Source: Chamaecyparis obtusa
Taxonomy: Eukaryota > Streptophyta > Pinopsida > Cupressales > Cupressaceae
Direction: 5' to 3'
Length of the DNA stretch: 64,000 nucleotides
Assembly (NCBI GenBank): GCA_027943335.1
Contig: BSBK01002055.1
Span: 310,001 to 374,000, forward strand
Shown: positions 23,668-36,500 of the stretch, piece by piece
Layout: the number at the start of each line of letters is the position of its first letter
How positions within the stretch are numbered: position 1 is the first letter of the stretch
Position numbers and translations under genes: made by a program
Notes under the pieces: generated by a model
Databases searched by the model: none
Told to the model about the DNA's origin: nothing
Seen by the model: only the letters and a program-made list of their open reading frames with translations

Positions 23668-26487
23668 TGTTGGTATTCAAAATGGACGCTTATGCTCTCA
23701 AGCTGCCAATATACCCTCAAGTTGATTTTAGGATTGGTTAGTTCCAAAATGTATGAGGATCTTAGGGTAACTAGACCAACTATAGGGACAAGACTGCCCT
23801 CTTCACTTCTAGCTCTACAAAACCAAGGCGGGTGCACCTAACCCAGTGAAAACTATACTTCACACACCAAAGACTAGGTCAAAACAACAAATTGAATAGT
23901 AAGAAAGTGCTAAATGCTAACCTCACATTCATTGACTCTCCATTACTATAAGGTGTTACTACTATCAACCAAATACAATTAAAACTTGAAAAGGTGTTGA
24001 TATATGAAGATGGGAGAAATAGACAAGAGCCAATCAGGCATTCAACTCAACTGAACATATTAATCCCTGATTAGTGTTGTTATCCATTGGGCAGATCTTA
24101 GATACACACATTGAACATGAACCAACTATTGTCAAAGACTCATAGCCATAAACATAAATATTTCAGCCCATCCACTACTTATAAGATCCTTCTGTAGACA
24201 CAACAAATGAATCTATGCCCTTTCTAAAGTATATTTCACCTGATCCTAGATCAAGAACTAAAGACAAGAACATATGCAAAGGTAACCCTATGCAATGGAT
24301 TAGAAAATCCAAGATTCACAAGAATGACACCAAGAAGAGACTTGAAAGCATAAAACACTTATATTAAGTATGATGAGTCATGTACATATTCAACATAGGC
24401 AAGAGAGAAAGCCACTTTGATAACCTGCAAAAGACCTCGAGAAATTCTATTCAGCTTCAGATAATGTGATCAACCCTGCTACAACTCCCTGGAACTAATC
24501 AAGATCAGAACCTCTAGACTGATTAAAATTTGAACCCTTACTCTATCAAAAAATAACTACTTATACCGCTAGCTATCTTGGGAATCTCAAAGAGATTGCA
24601 ACAAGCTTTGGACAACTAGGGTTAGGGTTACAACAACCAAACCCACCAAAATTATGACAAAAATTAATTGCAGGGGAAGAACAAGCCACCTGGAGAAAGA
24701 GATCTCAAACAGATCTTCAATCATGATAATTCTCTGAGAAAAGCGTACTAAAGATCATCAATTATCCATACTAACTAGTCTATTCAACAACCTACCACAC
24801 ACCTCAAGCCATTCATTTCTTTCCTTGCACGATATAGATCTCTACAAATACTCATCACATTCCTGGACCACACTGCAATGGCAAACAAAATCAAACTCAC
24901 CAACTCAAGCCACGCCAATGATCAATTTTGGTCCTTTCTTTCACTGGAAACACTCTGCAAATTTGAATTTGAAATCAAACGATCACTTTATGGTGCCTGC
25001 AACAAATCGGCGATCACAATTTAAACCTTGATCAACTTTAAGTCGTGGCTGTTAGATCTTCATGTTTCTCAGGCCATATGACCTTAACTCATTGGATAGC
25101 CCAGGGTAAACTCAAGTGAACATGCGACAAGGCATTTTCGATTTGTGCAATGAAAACACTAACCCAAGTTTAACCCTGTAAACAAGAAAATGAAGGAAAC
25201 TTAACTCACACCGGTCTCTTATTTAGCGAATTGGTGACAAGGCTTTTCACTAATTCACAGAGTATTTCATCCCACCGCTAAACAATTTAGCAACTTCATG
25301 ACCTTCCTTCACTGAATCACCAGAAAATTTAGAGAACTACCATTTTATCATGCAAATGAGTGAACCCATTGACTTTATCAGCACTACTAAAAACTTTATC
25401 CACTCCGCTAAACCTCTGAGAAAATTTTACTGGGCCCGCACCAAGAAGATCGACGGCTATCTTAAGTTCACAAAGGCTTTTGAGATTCTTTCAGAACTTA
25501 AGACAACTGTCAGATGAAGAATCTTACCCTGCTCTGACAAACCTTTGATAGGATATGAAATCAATGGTTGGCACATCTTCGCATGTGTCAGAGAAAACCT
25601 TTCAGAACATACGACGACCGTCGATGCTCTGACATTGTTAGAACCCACTAAACCTCCAAAAAACCTAGACCCACTGACATAATCCAACTCACCACCATGC
25701 AGACGAATGAAAAGAAAAAAAATTAGCACACCATGGCACATAGAAACCATCTGGCAATCAAACCCACCCTAATACTGTCACCTAAGAATAAAGTAACATC
25801 GACGGTTGGTGTAAGATCTCATAGCTCTGACACATTCTATGAGAACTTACACCCATCATTGATCTTCTGACAATATCAGGACACTCTGGCAAGCCCAAAC
25901 TCAGGTCCCACTGACATCATATCTAGTCATTCACCTGTGGACCAATCAAAAAGTGTTGAATTAGCTTATCTGGCATGTGGACCCACTTGAAAAGAAAGGC
26001 AACATCATAAATGAAATCGATAGTCAACGTAAGTTCGCAAGCGTCTGACACATCTCATGAGAAGATACACCCACCGTCAAATGGAGATGGTGTCAGAGAG
26101 CCTGAGCCCATGGAAAATTAAGGCTGAAACATAGGAAATATTAAGCAGTCGGACTTAGGAGAAATTAAATCACTAGGCGTTGGGAACTTAAGAAAGATTA
26201 AACTTGATGACTTGGGAAGTATTAAATGGGACCCTGCCGACATATGAAAAACCTAACCGCAAACATGGTAAAGTGGTCTTTTAATAAGCACATGCTGATG
26301 TAAGGTTTTTACTTGGCCCAAAAAGTAACGTTAGAATAGAATAGAAATAGGGTGCACTTAGGGCTTTTCTTAGGTAGCGGCTAGATTTTCAAAAATTTGA
26401 ACCCAGGATTTATGCTAGAGACCTAAAAACAATTACAGAGACCAAAAGAAGAACAGTGAGGGAAAGAAAATTTTCCAAGTGCTACGA
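23668..26487 (-). mobile_element. Element C 3' LTR (2820 bp)
   Basis: Plus-strand start TGTTGGTATTCAAAATGG, matched at 33512. The right edge is set by the last shared bases (GTGCTA plus three) and by the TSD of the partner LTR. It contains several spaced TCTGACA blocks that resemble each other (e.g. about 25460-25620, 25800-25880, 26010-26100). Confidence 0.88.
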
Positions 26488-26641
26488 GTGGCTCATACTC
26501 GAGGATGTGTATCTCTTGTAGATACAACAAGCAAGCTAGAATCTCCTGGAAGAGCAAACCAACTCAAAACTTCAACACACAAATAAAAAATAAAAGACTG
26601 CACAAGGGAAAACCTAAACTACTGCTCATGGAAAAGATACT

Positions 26642-27874
26642 TCAGGAGAAGTAAAACTTTAGAAATTGTCCATGAACAGGCAATTCCAAAGTACCACCAG
26701 TTAAATCTTTCTGAACATAAGAATCTGTCCCCCATTTTCTTTCAATAAGATAAGGGCCCAACCAAATTGGAGAAAACTTTCCATGCTTCCCCTTATCTTC
26801 CAACCTTGCATTCCACATCAAGACTAGGTCATCAATTTCAAAACTTCTTTGGGTGGCCCTCCTATCAAACAAATTCTTACATTGTCTCTGCAATGCCTCA
26901 TTTTTTTCATGTGCATCCCTCCTTACCTCTTCCAATTGGATCAGTTCATCCATTCTTACTCTCATTTCATCAGTCAATTCCTCATCATATGCTTGGATAA
27001 ATTTGTACATCTGCAATAGATTATTTTGAGGCAATCTAGCACCTATTCCATATACCAAATCAAATGGAGCACAACCTATGGCCTTCTTTACAGTTACCCT
27101 GTCAGCCCATAGTGCCCACCATAACGTTGAGTCCCAGGCTTTCTTATTCTTGTCCAACACTCTCTTTAGAATCTTAATCAGACTTTTATTACTGGACTCA
27201 GCCTGGCCATTTCCTTATGGATGATATGGAGAAGAAAATGAAATTTGTATCCCATACTACTGAAAAAAATCACTAAATTCCTATGATCTAAAACACATTT
27301 CATTATCAACCATAATTACCTCTTGGCAACCAAACCTGGTAAGGATGTTTTGCATCATAAAATCTGTCACCACTCTGCTAGTAGCCTTTGTAGTGGGGAT
27401 AGCTTCAACCCACTTAGTAAAATAGTCTGTTGCCACTAGTATGTAAGAATGTTCACCACTAGACTTATTTGGAATTTCCCCAATGAAGTCAATACCCCAC
27501 TTCTAGAATGGAGCATGAACTACAATAGGTCTGAGTGGTAAATTCCCATTAAACTTCAACTTTCCAGCAAATCTCTGACATGCATCACATTTTCTTACAA
27601 ACTGATGGGTATCCTTAAAAATTGTAGGCCACCAAAATCTAGACCTAAGGATCCTGTGGGCTATGGTCTTTTCCATATAATGTCCTCCACATACACCTTG
27701 GTTCATTTCATTTATCAGAGCATCAGACCTCTCATGGTCTATGCATTTAAGCAATACTCCTTCATTGCTTCTCCACCACAACTTACCATGTAGAATGGCA
27801 TACCTTGCAGATTGCAACTTGATAGTTCTCCTTCTATTTTCATCCATCTCAAGGGGAAGGACCAATTTATGCAA
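26642..27874 (-). pseudogene. Element C integrase
   Basis: The zinc-binding part reads GGHYMEKTIAHRI, FWWPTIFKDTHQFVRKCDACQ (HHCC pattern). The core reads KWGIDFIGEIPN, VATDYFTKWVEAIPT, EVIMVDNEMCF, SPYHP-GNGQAESSN with the catalytic Asp, Asp and Glu recognisable. The C-terminus reads RVLDKNKKAWD, DLVYGIGARLP, FEIDDLVLMWNARLEDKGKHG, WLGPYLI. Broken by TAG/TAA at expected Gln positions (before KWGIDF; YHP-GNG). No chromodomain is present, in line with the Tat branch. Confidence 0.88.
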
Positions 27875-27895
27875 GTAACCAATAACATCTTTGTA

Positions 27896-29599
27896 TCAAT
27901 CACAATAATCCACATCACAAATGTATGGCCTTTGTTCCTCTTCTAACACATTCACATGATTTGCAACTAAATTGCTTTGTGCCATCAACTTTGCAAGACC
28001 TAAGCCTCTTACCAATTTTGTAATTTGGATATCAATATTAAATTCTTGGATCATATTGATCCATTTACATCTTTTTCTTGAAACTTCTTGTTGCACCAAT
28101 ATATCCTTAACTATAGCACTAGGAACATAAGCAACCACCCTAGCTCCTACAAGATAACATCTAAAAGCCTTGACTGCTTTGACTAAGGCATAAGCCTGTT
28201 TCTCAGTACTATCATATTTCAATTTTGCTTCTTGTAAGGATTTACTAAAAAATGATATGGGTTGTTCATATCCATCTGAATTCTTTTGTAATAGAACTGC
28301 TGCAACTGTATGATAAGAAGCAAAAGAAAATATCTGCATGGGCTTACCATAATTAGGTGTCCTTAAAACTAGAGCATCCTTGATGGCCCTTTTGATACTT
28401 TTGAAAGATTCACCTGCTTCTTCATTCCACTCAATCTTTGCCTCCATTTTCAACATCCTAGAGATAGGGATACTGATTTCTACAAAATTTGTAACAAATC
28501 TCCTTAGGAAATTTACCTGCCCAAAGAAAGACTGTATTCCTTTAACATTTCTAGGTGGTGAAAGTTTATCTATAGCCATAACCCTTTCAGGGTCAATTCT
28601 CACTCCATCCTTGGACACAATATGTCCTAATAGCTTTCCTTCCACAACACCAAAAGAACACTTCTTTGGATTCAAAGAGATCCCATACTCCAAGGCCCTA
28701 ATAAAAATTTTCTCAAGATGTTCACAATGTTGACTTTGCTTATCTGAATATGCTGTGAGATCATCCTGATACACCACTAGAAATTTGTTTATAAAGTCTG
28801 CAAAGGCTACATCCATAGCTCTCTGAAAAGTAGGTCCTGCATTTGTCAGAACAAAAGGCGTTCTAACATAAACATATGTTCCCCAAGGGGTAGTGAATGC
28901 AGTCTTAAATTGTTCTGATTCCTTGACCATGACCTGATTATATCGAAAGAAACCATCCATCATGGACATTAACTCTGATCTAGTAACCTTCTGTAGCATA
29001 TTCTCCTTATTAGGCAAACCATAATTGTCCTTCAAAGAATTAACATTCAAATTCCTAAAATCAACACATAACCTAATGTCACCATTCTTCTTCCTGACCA
29101 GAACCAAATTTGACACCCAAGTAGAATGTCTGACAGGCTTAATAATGCCAGCATCCATCATCTTTTTAAGTTCATCTTGCATTTTTGGTGCCAAAGTAGG
29201 GTTCATAGGCCTTAATTTCTGCCTAAAAGGTTTAGTACCTTCCTTCAATGGTATTTCATGCTGGAATAAATCTTCTCTATAGGCTTTCAAATCATCATAA
29301 GACCATGCAAAGACATGTCTGAATCTTTTGACAAGATCAATCAGATTATTTCTAGTTCTTTGGGATAAACATTTACCTATGCAAACATTTTTGGGTATTT
29401 GACTTGTTCCTAAATTTATTTCCTCCAAATCATTTATCTTATCAACAAATTTAGGAAAACAAGTCCTTTCTTTATCATCAAATGCCCTCTCAAGAGCAAC
29501 CAATCCCCTTGGGATCCTATTTGATTTTAATTGCAAAACTTCCTTGCCAAGAACATTCTCTTTTCCATTTCTGATGTCAACAAAAGTGCTAAAATCCAT
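27896..29599 (-). CDS. Element C reverse transcriptase with degenerate RNase H
   Basis: Open for 567 codons. RT motifs: HEIPLKEGTKPFRQKLRPMN, VRKKNGDIRLCVDFRNLN, FVLTNAGPTFQRAMD, and the catalytic FLVVYQDDLTAYS (residues about 277-280, Y-Q-D-D), then GISLNPKKCSFGVVEGKLLGHIVSKDG. From about residue 405 an RNase H fold follows, but its catalytic residues are gone. FASYHTVAAVLLQ stands for the usual TDAS..GAVL, and VPSAIVKDIL for the usual T-D-H; only the Glu of STEKQAYAL remains. Such a tether-like dead RNase H is known in Tat elements that carry a second RNase H. FFRYNQ and other substitutions suggest the copy is no longer active although the frame is open. Confidence 0.88.
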   Translation of the reverse strand: MDFSTFVDIRNGKENVLGKEVLQLKSNRIPRGLVALERAFDDKERTCFPKFVDKINDLEEINLGTSQIPKNVCIGKCLSQRTRNNLIDLVKRFRHVFAWSYDDLKAYREDLFQHEIPLKEGTKPFRQKLRPMNPTLAPKMQDELKKMMDAGIIKPVRHSTWVSNLVLVRKKNGDIRLCVDFRNLNVNSLKDNYGLPNKENMLQKVTRSELMSMMDGFFRYNQVMVKESEQFKTAFTTPWGTYVYVRTPFVLTNAGPTFQRAMDVAFADFINKFLVVYQDDLTAYSDKQSQHCEHLEKIFIRALEYGISLNPKKCSFGVVEGKLLGHIVSKDGVRIDPERVMAIDKLSPPRNVKGIQSFFGQVNFLRRFVTNFVEISIPISRMLKMEAKIEWNEEAGESFKSIKRAIKDALVLRTPNYGKPMQIFSFASYHTVAAVLLQKNSDGYEQPISFFSKSLQEAKLKYDSTEKQAYALVKAVKAFRCYLVGARVVAYVPSAIVKDILVQQEVSRKRCKWINMIQEFNIDIQITKLVRGLGLAKLMAQSNLVANHVNVLEEEQRPYICDVDYCD

Positions 29600-29647
29600 C
29601 TCCCGACCATCAAAATGAGATTCACATTGTAAAAACCTTAGTATATC

Positions 29648-30709
29648 CTAATCATTAGAAAATACCTGCCAATTCTCAACATTGTCTGGGATAGAAGGCT
29701 GAAACTTGCATTCAATCTTGGATATCCCTGCAAAGGTAATATCCTCTGGCCTTAATGCTATGTTTTCTAGTAAGTCAGCCATTCTATTTTGGCTTCTATC
29801 CACCCAATCAATACCAAAGGCACTGAAACCTTCAATTTCATCCCAAACAACATTTCTATATTGTTTTAGCCTTTGATTCTTTGATGCATACTTTGATCTA
29901 ATATGAGAAACTATTAACTCAGAGTCACCAATCACCCTAAGATGTTTAATCGTATGTTTTGATGCTTGTCTCAAACCAATCATTAGGGCCTCATATTTAG
30001 CAACATTATTTGTGCAAGGGAACAAGAGAGTGAAAGAAAACTTAAAAGTCTTACCACTTAGGGATATCAATAGCACTCCTGCTCCAACACCTTCCTTTGA
30101 ACTTGCTCCATCAAAATATAGGGTCCATAATACATAATCTTCTGCCATGTTACTCTTATCATCAGCTAGAAAGATAGGCTTGACCTTCTTTTGCATCTCT
30201 CTCTCCTGAACTTGGAAAGAACCAATGTTAGTGTCCACAAAACAATTCATATTGTCCTCTTCATCCTCCTCAATCATATGTGGAGTTCTAGCTTCCCTTG
30301 AAACTTTCACACTTTCACCTTCAATGCTGAAAGTGGCAAAGGACAAGTCACATTGAATACTTCCTCCCATGGAGGCACTCCACTTTCTAGATAACAACAT
30401 TCCATATTGAGGGGGGATGTCGACTACAAGAACACTCATAGTTAATTGTTTGTTAGGAAATGTTGCTAATTTATAAGGCAAAGCCTTAATGGTACCAATA
30501 ACTAGCACTTCTCTTGAGTCCATAGCTTGGCATCTTCCATGAGGTGTATCAACATTTAGTCCCAATGACTTCATGATCTCTGCAGGCATGATAGTGTTTG
30601 ATGCTCCAGAATCAATCATGCAGTTCTTCAATATTTTTCCATTTATCATAAGGGACAAGAAAAAAGCATCAACTATCCTTGATGTAGTATTTACAATGTT
30701 TGCATCCAA
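29648..30709 (-). CDS. Element C protease plus archaeal-type RNase H
   Basis: 353 open codons. Residues 12-130 are an aspartic protease: NCMIDSGASNTIMPAE with active-site Asp at residue 33, and PPQYGMLLSRKW. Residues about 195-325 are an RNase HI of the archaeal-like (aRNH, RVT_3) type: LYFDGASSKEGVGAGVLL, NNVAKYEALMIGL, LRVIGDSELIVSHI, NRMADLLENIA. All four acidic residues (Asp, Glu, Asp, Asp) are present. The linker SIPDNVENWQVF follows and the RT begins 50 bp downstream, so this RNase H lies before the RT. The usual Tat (Ogre/Retand) place is after the first RNase H and before integrase. Confidence 0.88.
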   Translation of the reverse strand: MDANIVNTTSRIVDAFFLSLMINGKILKNCMIDSGASNTIMPAEIMKSLGLNVDTPHGRCQAMDSREVLVIGTIKALPYKLATFPNKQLTMSVLVVDIPPQYGMLLSRKWSASMGGSIQCDLSFATFSIEGESVKVSREARTPHMIEEDEEDNMNCFVDTNIGSFQVQEREMQKKVKPIFLADDKSNMAEDYVLWTLYFDGASSKEGVGAGVLLISLSGKTFKFSFTLLFPCTNNVAKYEALMIGLRQASKHTIKHLRVIGDSELIVSHIRSKYASKNQRLKQYRNVVWDEIEGFSAFGIDWVDRSQNRMADLLENIALRPEDITFAGISKIECKFQPSIPDNVENWQVFSND

Positions 30710-31419
30710 ATACCTCTGAGGAATCTCAGAGACAATTTATTCATTTTACTATCAAGTGTGTCATCTAAAGTAGCCACATGCTTGTTAGCTCTGTTCATTT
30801 CTTGGACCTTTATGGAAGAGGCACCATTTACCCAATCTAAGGCCTTGACCTTGTGCTCTTCTACTCTCATCATTTCTAACAATGGAACCTTGATATTTAT
30901 TTGTGAAAGTAATTTAGTCATGTCAATGGGAACATAAGAATGGTTTCCCATATCTTCCTTAATCTCAGAGATATCTTTATCCTCCTTTTTGCCAATCAAG
31001 TCATAATTACTCTTTTGTAAAAATTCATCTTCCTTTTGAGGTATGGGGACAACTACTTCTAATGTCTTTACTTTACCCTTAGGTATTGCAGTAGGCCCAC
31101 TCTTCTTTTTTATTTTACCCTGACTGACAACACCAGCACCTTTTTCCTTTTCCTCATGTTTTTGTGCATTCCTTTCATAATTCTTGATAAACATGCTACC
31201 TAGTTTACCACTTGTGCCTCCAACTGTCCTGCTTCTCAAATTGTAATTACTCCTAGCTTGAGTGACCATGTCTGCAGTGATTTGTGCAATTTCCTCATCA
31301 GAGGGTCTCCTTAAGGAAACATGTTCCTCACACTTCACTGCACCACATCCAACATCATCAAATTCTTCCTCCTCATCATCAGTAGAGTCAACCTCATCCC
31401 ATGCCTGTGAAGAATTCAT
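30691..31419 (-). CDS. Element C gag-pro linker region
   Basis: 242 codons in another frame, overlapping the protease frame by 19 bp. Acidic at the start (DSTDDEEEEFDDVGC), then SLRRPSDEEIAQITADMV, ARSNYNLRSRTVGG, and low-complexity Lys/Glu stretches, ending KVLALDWVN-like, VATLDDTLDSKMN. It carries no enzyme motif. It joins the zinc-finger end of gag to the protease. A frameshift between the two frames is likely, either decay or programmed. Confidence 0.6.
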   Translation of the reverse strand: MNSSQAWDEVDSTDDEEEEFDDVGCGAVKCEEHVSLRRPSDEEIAQITADMVTQARSNYNLRSRTVGGTSGKLGSMFIKNYERNAQKHEEKEKGAGVVSQGKIKKKSGPTAIPKGKVKTLEVVVPIPQKEDEFLQKSNYDLIGKKEDKDISEIKEDMGNHSYVPIDMTKLLSQINIKVPLLEMMRVEEHKVKALDWVNGASSIKVQEMNRANKHVATLDDTLDSKMNKLSLRFLRGIWMQTL

Positions 31420-31429
31420 TCCACAACCA

Positions 31430-33311
31430 CTCCTATCATACTACTCATCTTGTTCTTGGTCATCAGGTAAATTCAAAGCAATAACACAATGCTATGGACT
31501 ATGAGGAGACTGACAAATAGTACACCATGGGATATCATCATTCAAGTTAACTGAATTTCTTTGCAAAGGATCAGGAATCCTATCATCAGGCCTATCCCTT
31601 TTAACTGGAAAAATGGGCTTTCCATCCTTCCACTGAGTATTGTATGGGTAATTCTGCATTCTTGGTTGCCCGCTAAAATTACTTAAAGCTTGTCTGTAAT
31701 TTGTTGCAACCTTATTATTTCTTTTTTCATCAGGCTTTAGACTCTCTAAATCACTTAGAATCTACTTTAGATTGTCCTCCTCCTTAGGCTTAAAATTAGT
31801 AGACCTTCCCATTTCTTTCTTGTTTTGCACTTGAGGCCTATAATAATCTCTTCTCCCTAATTTTCCTGATATTCTTCTATTACTTTCTATGTTGATAGCC
31901 AACTTGTAAGCCTCCCCAAGATTTCTAGGGTTCTTATCCCTTAAGAGGTAACCCATCTTTGCATCAAAAGAATTTAAGTATGTCACAAGACACACCCTAT
32001 CATCCAATCTGATAACTTGCAATAGCCTATGCATAGCCTTTTGGAACCTTATATTAAATTCAAGGACCTCTTCATTCTGATTTTTTTTTATGTTATTGAA
32101 TTCATTCAAAATAAAACCCTCATTTGTTTTATCTTCATAATGCTCTTTGAAACAATTCTTAAATTCATTCCAAGATCCTATACTAGCATGGGGCAATCCT
32201 CTAAACCAATCCCTAGCATCCTCAGTCAGAGATTGTACAAATAACTTCATTACAACATCATCAAGCTCAACATTATAGTCATCTACTACATCCATAAATT
32301 TTTTTAGATGTTCTTCACATGTAATGACATTGTTTCTAGTAAACTTAGGGAGTTTCTTTCTAATTTCATTAGGAATAACATTAGGATAACTAGGAATACC
32401 AAAAAAGATAAGTTATTTGTACCTTTAATGAACAGGAACTCCATGTGGTAGATCCATTCCTTGAGATGTAGATGTCCTTGTGTTTGAACCATTAGGAATT
32501 TTAGCAGCACTTGAAATGCCATTTGTTTGAGCTGCAAGGTTACCATGATTTCCACCTTGCCCCAAGAAAGAAGCAACAACATTTGAAGGTCCTGAGGTAT
32601 GCTTGAGAAAATCAATCTTCTTCCTCATTTTTGTAGTAGTAGCCTCCAACTCTGCCTTCTCTAGTTCTTTAGCCCACATTTCTTTCTCTTTTCTAGCCCT
32701 CTCAAGGTCTGCATCTAATCTCAATCCTTGATCTAATGGGTTTTCCACATGAATCTGTTCACTAATCTGCACTCCAATAGTTTTTTGTTTGCCCTTATCT
32801 CTAGGCCTAGTTATCTCATGTGTTTTATACACAATAGGCTATTCCTCTGCTCTTTCAAGCTCTAGGACAAAATTAATTGCCTCCAAATACAACTACCTCT
32901 TTAGCTGATTAGCCCTTATCATTGTTTGTCTTACTCTATCCTCTTTGTCCTTTTCTCTTTGTTTCCTGATAGCAACTTGTTCCTAGACTCTTCTTTCCAA
33001 TTCATAGACCTCGTCAAAGATCTCTTCTGATTTAGGGAGAGTAGTCTCAGACTCATTATCTCCCACTTGAAATTCATCCTCATACTGGTTTAATCCCAAA
33101 TCAACAGCCTCTTCATATTCTGAAATATTTTCTTCTTGACTAGGCTTGGTTTGAGTTTCTTGTCTTGTATCCTTTTTATTTCTCCAAGTATGAGAAATAT
33201 TTCCTTTCTTCTTTCCTCCCCTTGTCTAACTAGGCCTGGAAGTGCTCGGAATACCTTCTTCCATTATGTTTTCAGGATGTTCGTTCCTCCGGGACCTAGT
33301 ACCTCTATAAC
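31430..33311 (-). pseudogene. Element C gag
   Basis: Starts near the minus-strand ATG at about 33311 (MSYRGTRSRRNEHPENIM). It continues through a Glu/Arg-rich coiled-coil region (32425-32832, RARKEKEMWAKELEKAELE) into the capsid: LTEDARDWFRGLPHASIGSW, FKNCFKEHYEDK, EEVLEFNIRFQKAMHRLL, LRDKNPRNLGEAYKLAINIE (31762-32295). A zinc-finger-like WCTICQSPHSP-HC lies at about 31490-31530, with TAG at the expected Gln. Frame changes at about 32300-32420 and several stops break it. Confidence 0.8.
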
Positions 33312-33490
33312 TCATTTGATAAAATCTACTGACTAGCACTACTGCAGAGATGTTTGAGTCGCCACCCAAGTATATTGGGAATCTTACAATACCAATTAAA
33401 AAATATCCAAATGAGACTATAAGACAAGGGACAAGAATAACCCTATTTTTCAATGATGATCTACTGGTTACTATAGACTTGTGTAACACT

Positions 33491-33508
33491 TCCCCAATAG
33501 AGTCACCA
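33491..33508 (-). promoter_or_regulatory. Primer-binding site of element C
   Basis: Minus strand TGGTGACTCTATTGGGGA, 3 bp from the LTR edge. It resembles the TGGCGACTC..GGGGA sites of Tat/Ogre elements, which are attributed to tRNA-Arg. Confidence 0.7.
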
Positions 33509-33511
33509 TCT

Positions 33512-36500
33512 TGTTGGTGTTCAAAATGGATGCTTATGCTCTCAAGCTACCAATATACCCTCAGGTTGATTTTAGGATTGGTTAGTTCCAAAATGTATGA
33601 GGATCTTAGGGTAACTGGACCAACTATAGGGACAAGACTTCCCTCTTCACTTTTTGCTCTGCAAAACCAAGGCGGGTGCACCTAACCCAATGAAAACTAT
33701 ACTTCACACACCAAAGCCTGGGTCCAAACAACAGATTGAATAGTAAGAAAGTGCTAAATGCTAACCTCACATTCATTGACTCTCCATTACTATAGGGTGT
33801 TACTACTATCAACCAAATACAATTAAAACTTGAAAAGGTGTTGATATATGAAGATGGGAGAAATAGACAAGAGCCAATCAGGCATTGAACTCAACTGAAC
33901 ATATTAATCCTTGATAAGTGTCTTTATCCATTGGGAAGATCTTAGATACACACATTGAACATGAACCAACTATTTTCAAAGACTCATAGCCATAAACATA
34001 AATATTTCAGCCCATCCACTACTTATAAGATCCTTCTGTAGACACAACAAATGAATCTATGCCCTTTCTAAAGTATATTTCACATGATCCTAGATCAAGA
34101 ACTAAAGACAAGAACATATACAAAGGTAACCCTATGCAATGGATCATAAAATCCAAGATTCACAAGAATGACACCAAGGAGAGACTTGAAAGCATAAAAA
34201 ACTTATATTAAGTATGATGAGTCATGTACATATTCAACATAGGAAAGAGAGAAAACCACTTCGATAACCTACAAAATACCTTGAGAAATTCTATTCAGCT
34301 TCAGGCAATGTGATCAACCCTGCTACAACTCCCTGTAACTAATCAAGATTAGAATCTCTGGACTAATTAAAATTCAAACCCTTAATCTATCAAAAAATAA
34401 CTATTTATACCACTAGCTATCTTGGGAATCTCAAAAAGATTGCAACAAGCTTTGGACAGCTAGGGTTAGGGTTACAACAACCAAACCCACCAAAATTACA
34501 ACAAAAATTAATTGCAGGGGAAGAACAAGAAGCCACCCGGAGAAAGAGATCTCAAATAGATCTTCAATCATGATAATTCTCTGAGAAAAGCGTACTAAAG
34601 ATCATCAATTATCCATACTAACTAGTCTATTCAACAACCTGCCACACGCCTCAAGCCATTCATTTCATTCCTTGCACGGTATAGATATCTACAAATACTA
34701 ATCACATTCATGGACCACACTGCAATGGCAAATAAAATAAAACTCACCATCTCAAGCCACGCCAATAATCAATTTTGGTCGTTTCTTTCGCTGGAAACAC
34801 TCTGCAAATTTGAATTTGAAATCAGATGGTCACTTTATGGTGCCTGAAACAAATCGGCGATCACAATTTAAATCTTGATCAACTTTAAGTCATGGCTGTT
34901 AGATCTTCATGTTTCCTGGGCCATATGACCTTAACTCATTGGATAGCCTAGGGTAAACTCAAGTGCACATGGGACAAGGCATTTCCTGTTTGCACAATGA
35001 AAACACTAACCCAAGTTTAACCCTGTGAACAAGCGAATGAAGGAAATTTAACTCACCCCGGTCTCTTATTTAGCGAATTGGCGACAAGGCTTTTCAAAAA
35101 TTCACAGAGTATTTCATCCCACCTCTAAAAAATTTAGTGACTTCGCGACCTTCCTTCGCTAAATTGCTAGACAATTTATAGAACCACCATTTTATCATGT
35201 GAATGAGAAAACCCCTTGACTTTATTGGCACTGCTAAAAATGTTCTCCGCTCCGCTAAACCTTTGAGAAAATTTTACTGGGCCTACACCAAGAAGATCGA
35301 CGACTATCTTAAGTTTGCAAAGGCTTCTGAGATTCTTTCAGAACTTAAGACAACTGTCAGATGAAGAATCTTACCCCGCTCTGACAAACCTCTGACAGGA
35401 TATGAAATCAACAGTTGGCCCATCTTCACATTTGTTAGAGAAAACCTTTTAGAACATACGCCGACTAACAATTTTCAATTTTTCATTATCAGATCTCAAA
35501 TTTCCATCTTTCATACTAAGCTTCAAATTTATTATCTTTAGTTTATGCTTAAGGATCTCATTTTCTTTTTCTAATTCATCACAATCTTCAACAAGAATAT
35601 CAGATTCCTTTTCAGATTTCAGATCTTCAATCTTACCTTTTAATTTGTCAATAACATTCTTTGCATCTTCATACTTTCTTCTTAAGGAGTTTCTTTCATC
35701 AGTAAGCATATCAATTTGTTCAAGAGCTTCTTCAAGATTCTTCTGAAGTTGATCCATATCCATAGAGATCTTACTCAAGATGCTAAGCTTTCCTTGAATG
35801 TTCCTTCTCTGAGTAACTATGCTCTGATACCAATTGTTAGAAATAGGAAATACTGAGAGGGGGGGTGAATCGGTATTTCACAAAATTTTACTTTTGCCCA
35901 CTTATGGATATAACAGATTACTTTAGTGCATACAAATATTATCAATCTAATTAACAGACATAGCAGTAAATAGAAAGAACTCATAACACATGATATGTTC
36001 TCGAGGAAACCCTAGCCAAGGGAAAACCCCAGTGGGGATGGTATTCACAAAGATCACTAATCAAAAGTATCCTGTTAGGGATATTGGACCCTATTAAGAG
36101 TCTGTTTACAATGTATAGTAGATCTATCCTGGTTAAAGGACTTTAGGCCTTGTTAGAAGCCTTAACCCTGTTAAGAGTTAGATTACAAAACCTGATCACC
36201 AGCTGAGCTCACTGCCCAAACAGGTAATACAAAATGTTTCTAACTATAATATGGTACTACTTACAACTTTGCATCAATGCCTTTGCTACTATCACAATAT
36301 ACAACTTTTGCAAGTTATCCTTTTCTTTCTTTTCACAAAAAACATCATACTCATTACATTTCAAGTATGCCTAATAAATGAGTTATTAGAGATAATAAAT
36401 TCATATGGTCAGCTTCCAAAATCTTTATCCAAGGGTAAACATCTAGGATTTCATCCCTTCATAATGTTAAGTCATTATTTTGACAAGCAAAATAATCCCT

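Noticed and set aside
28380..29282. Plus-strand open frames opposite the element C RT
   Set aside because: Antisense shadows of the long minus-strand RT frame.
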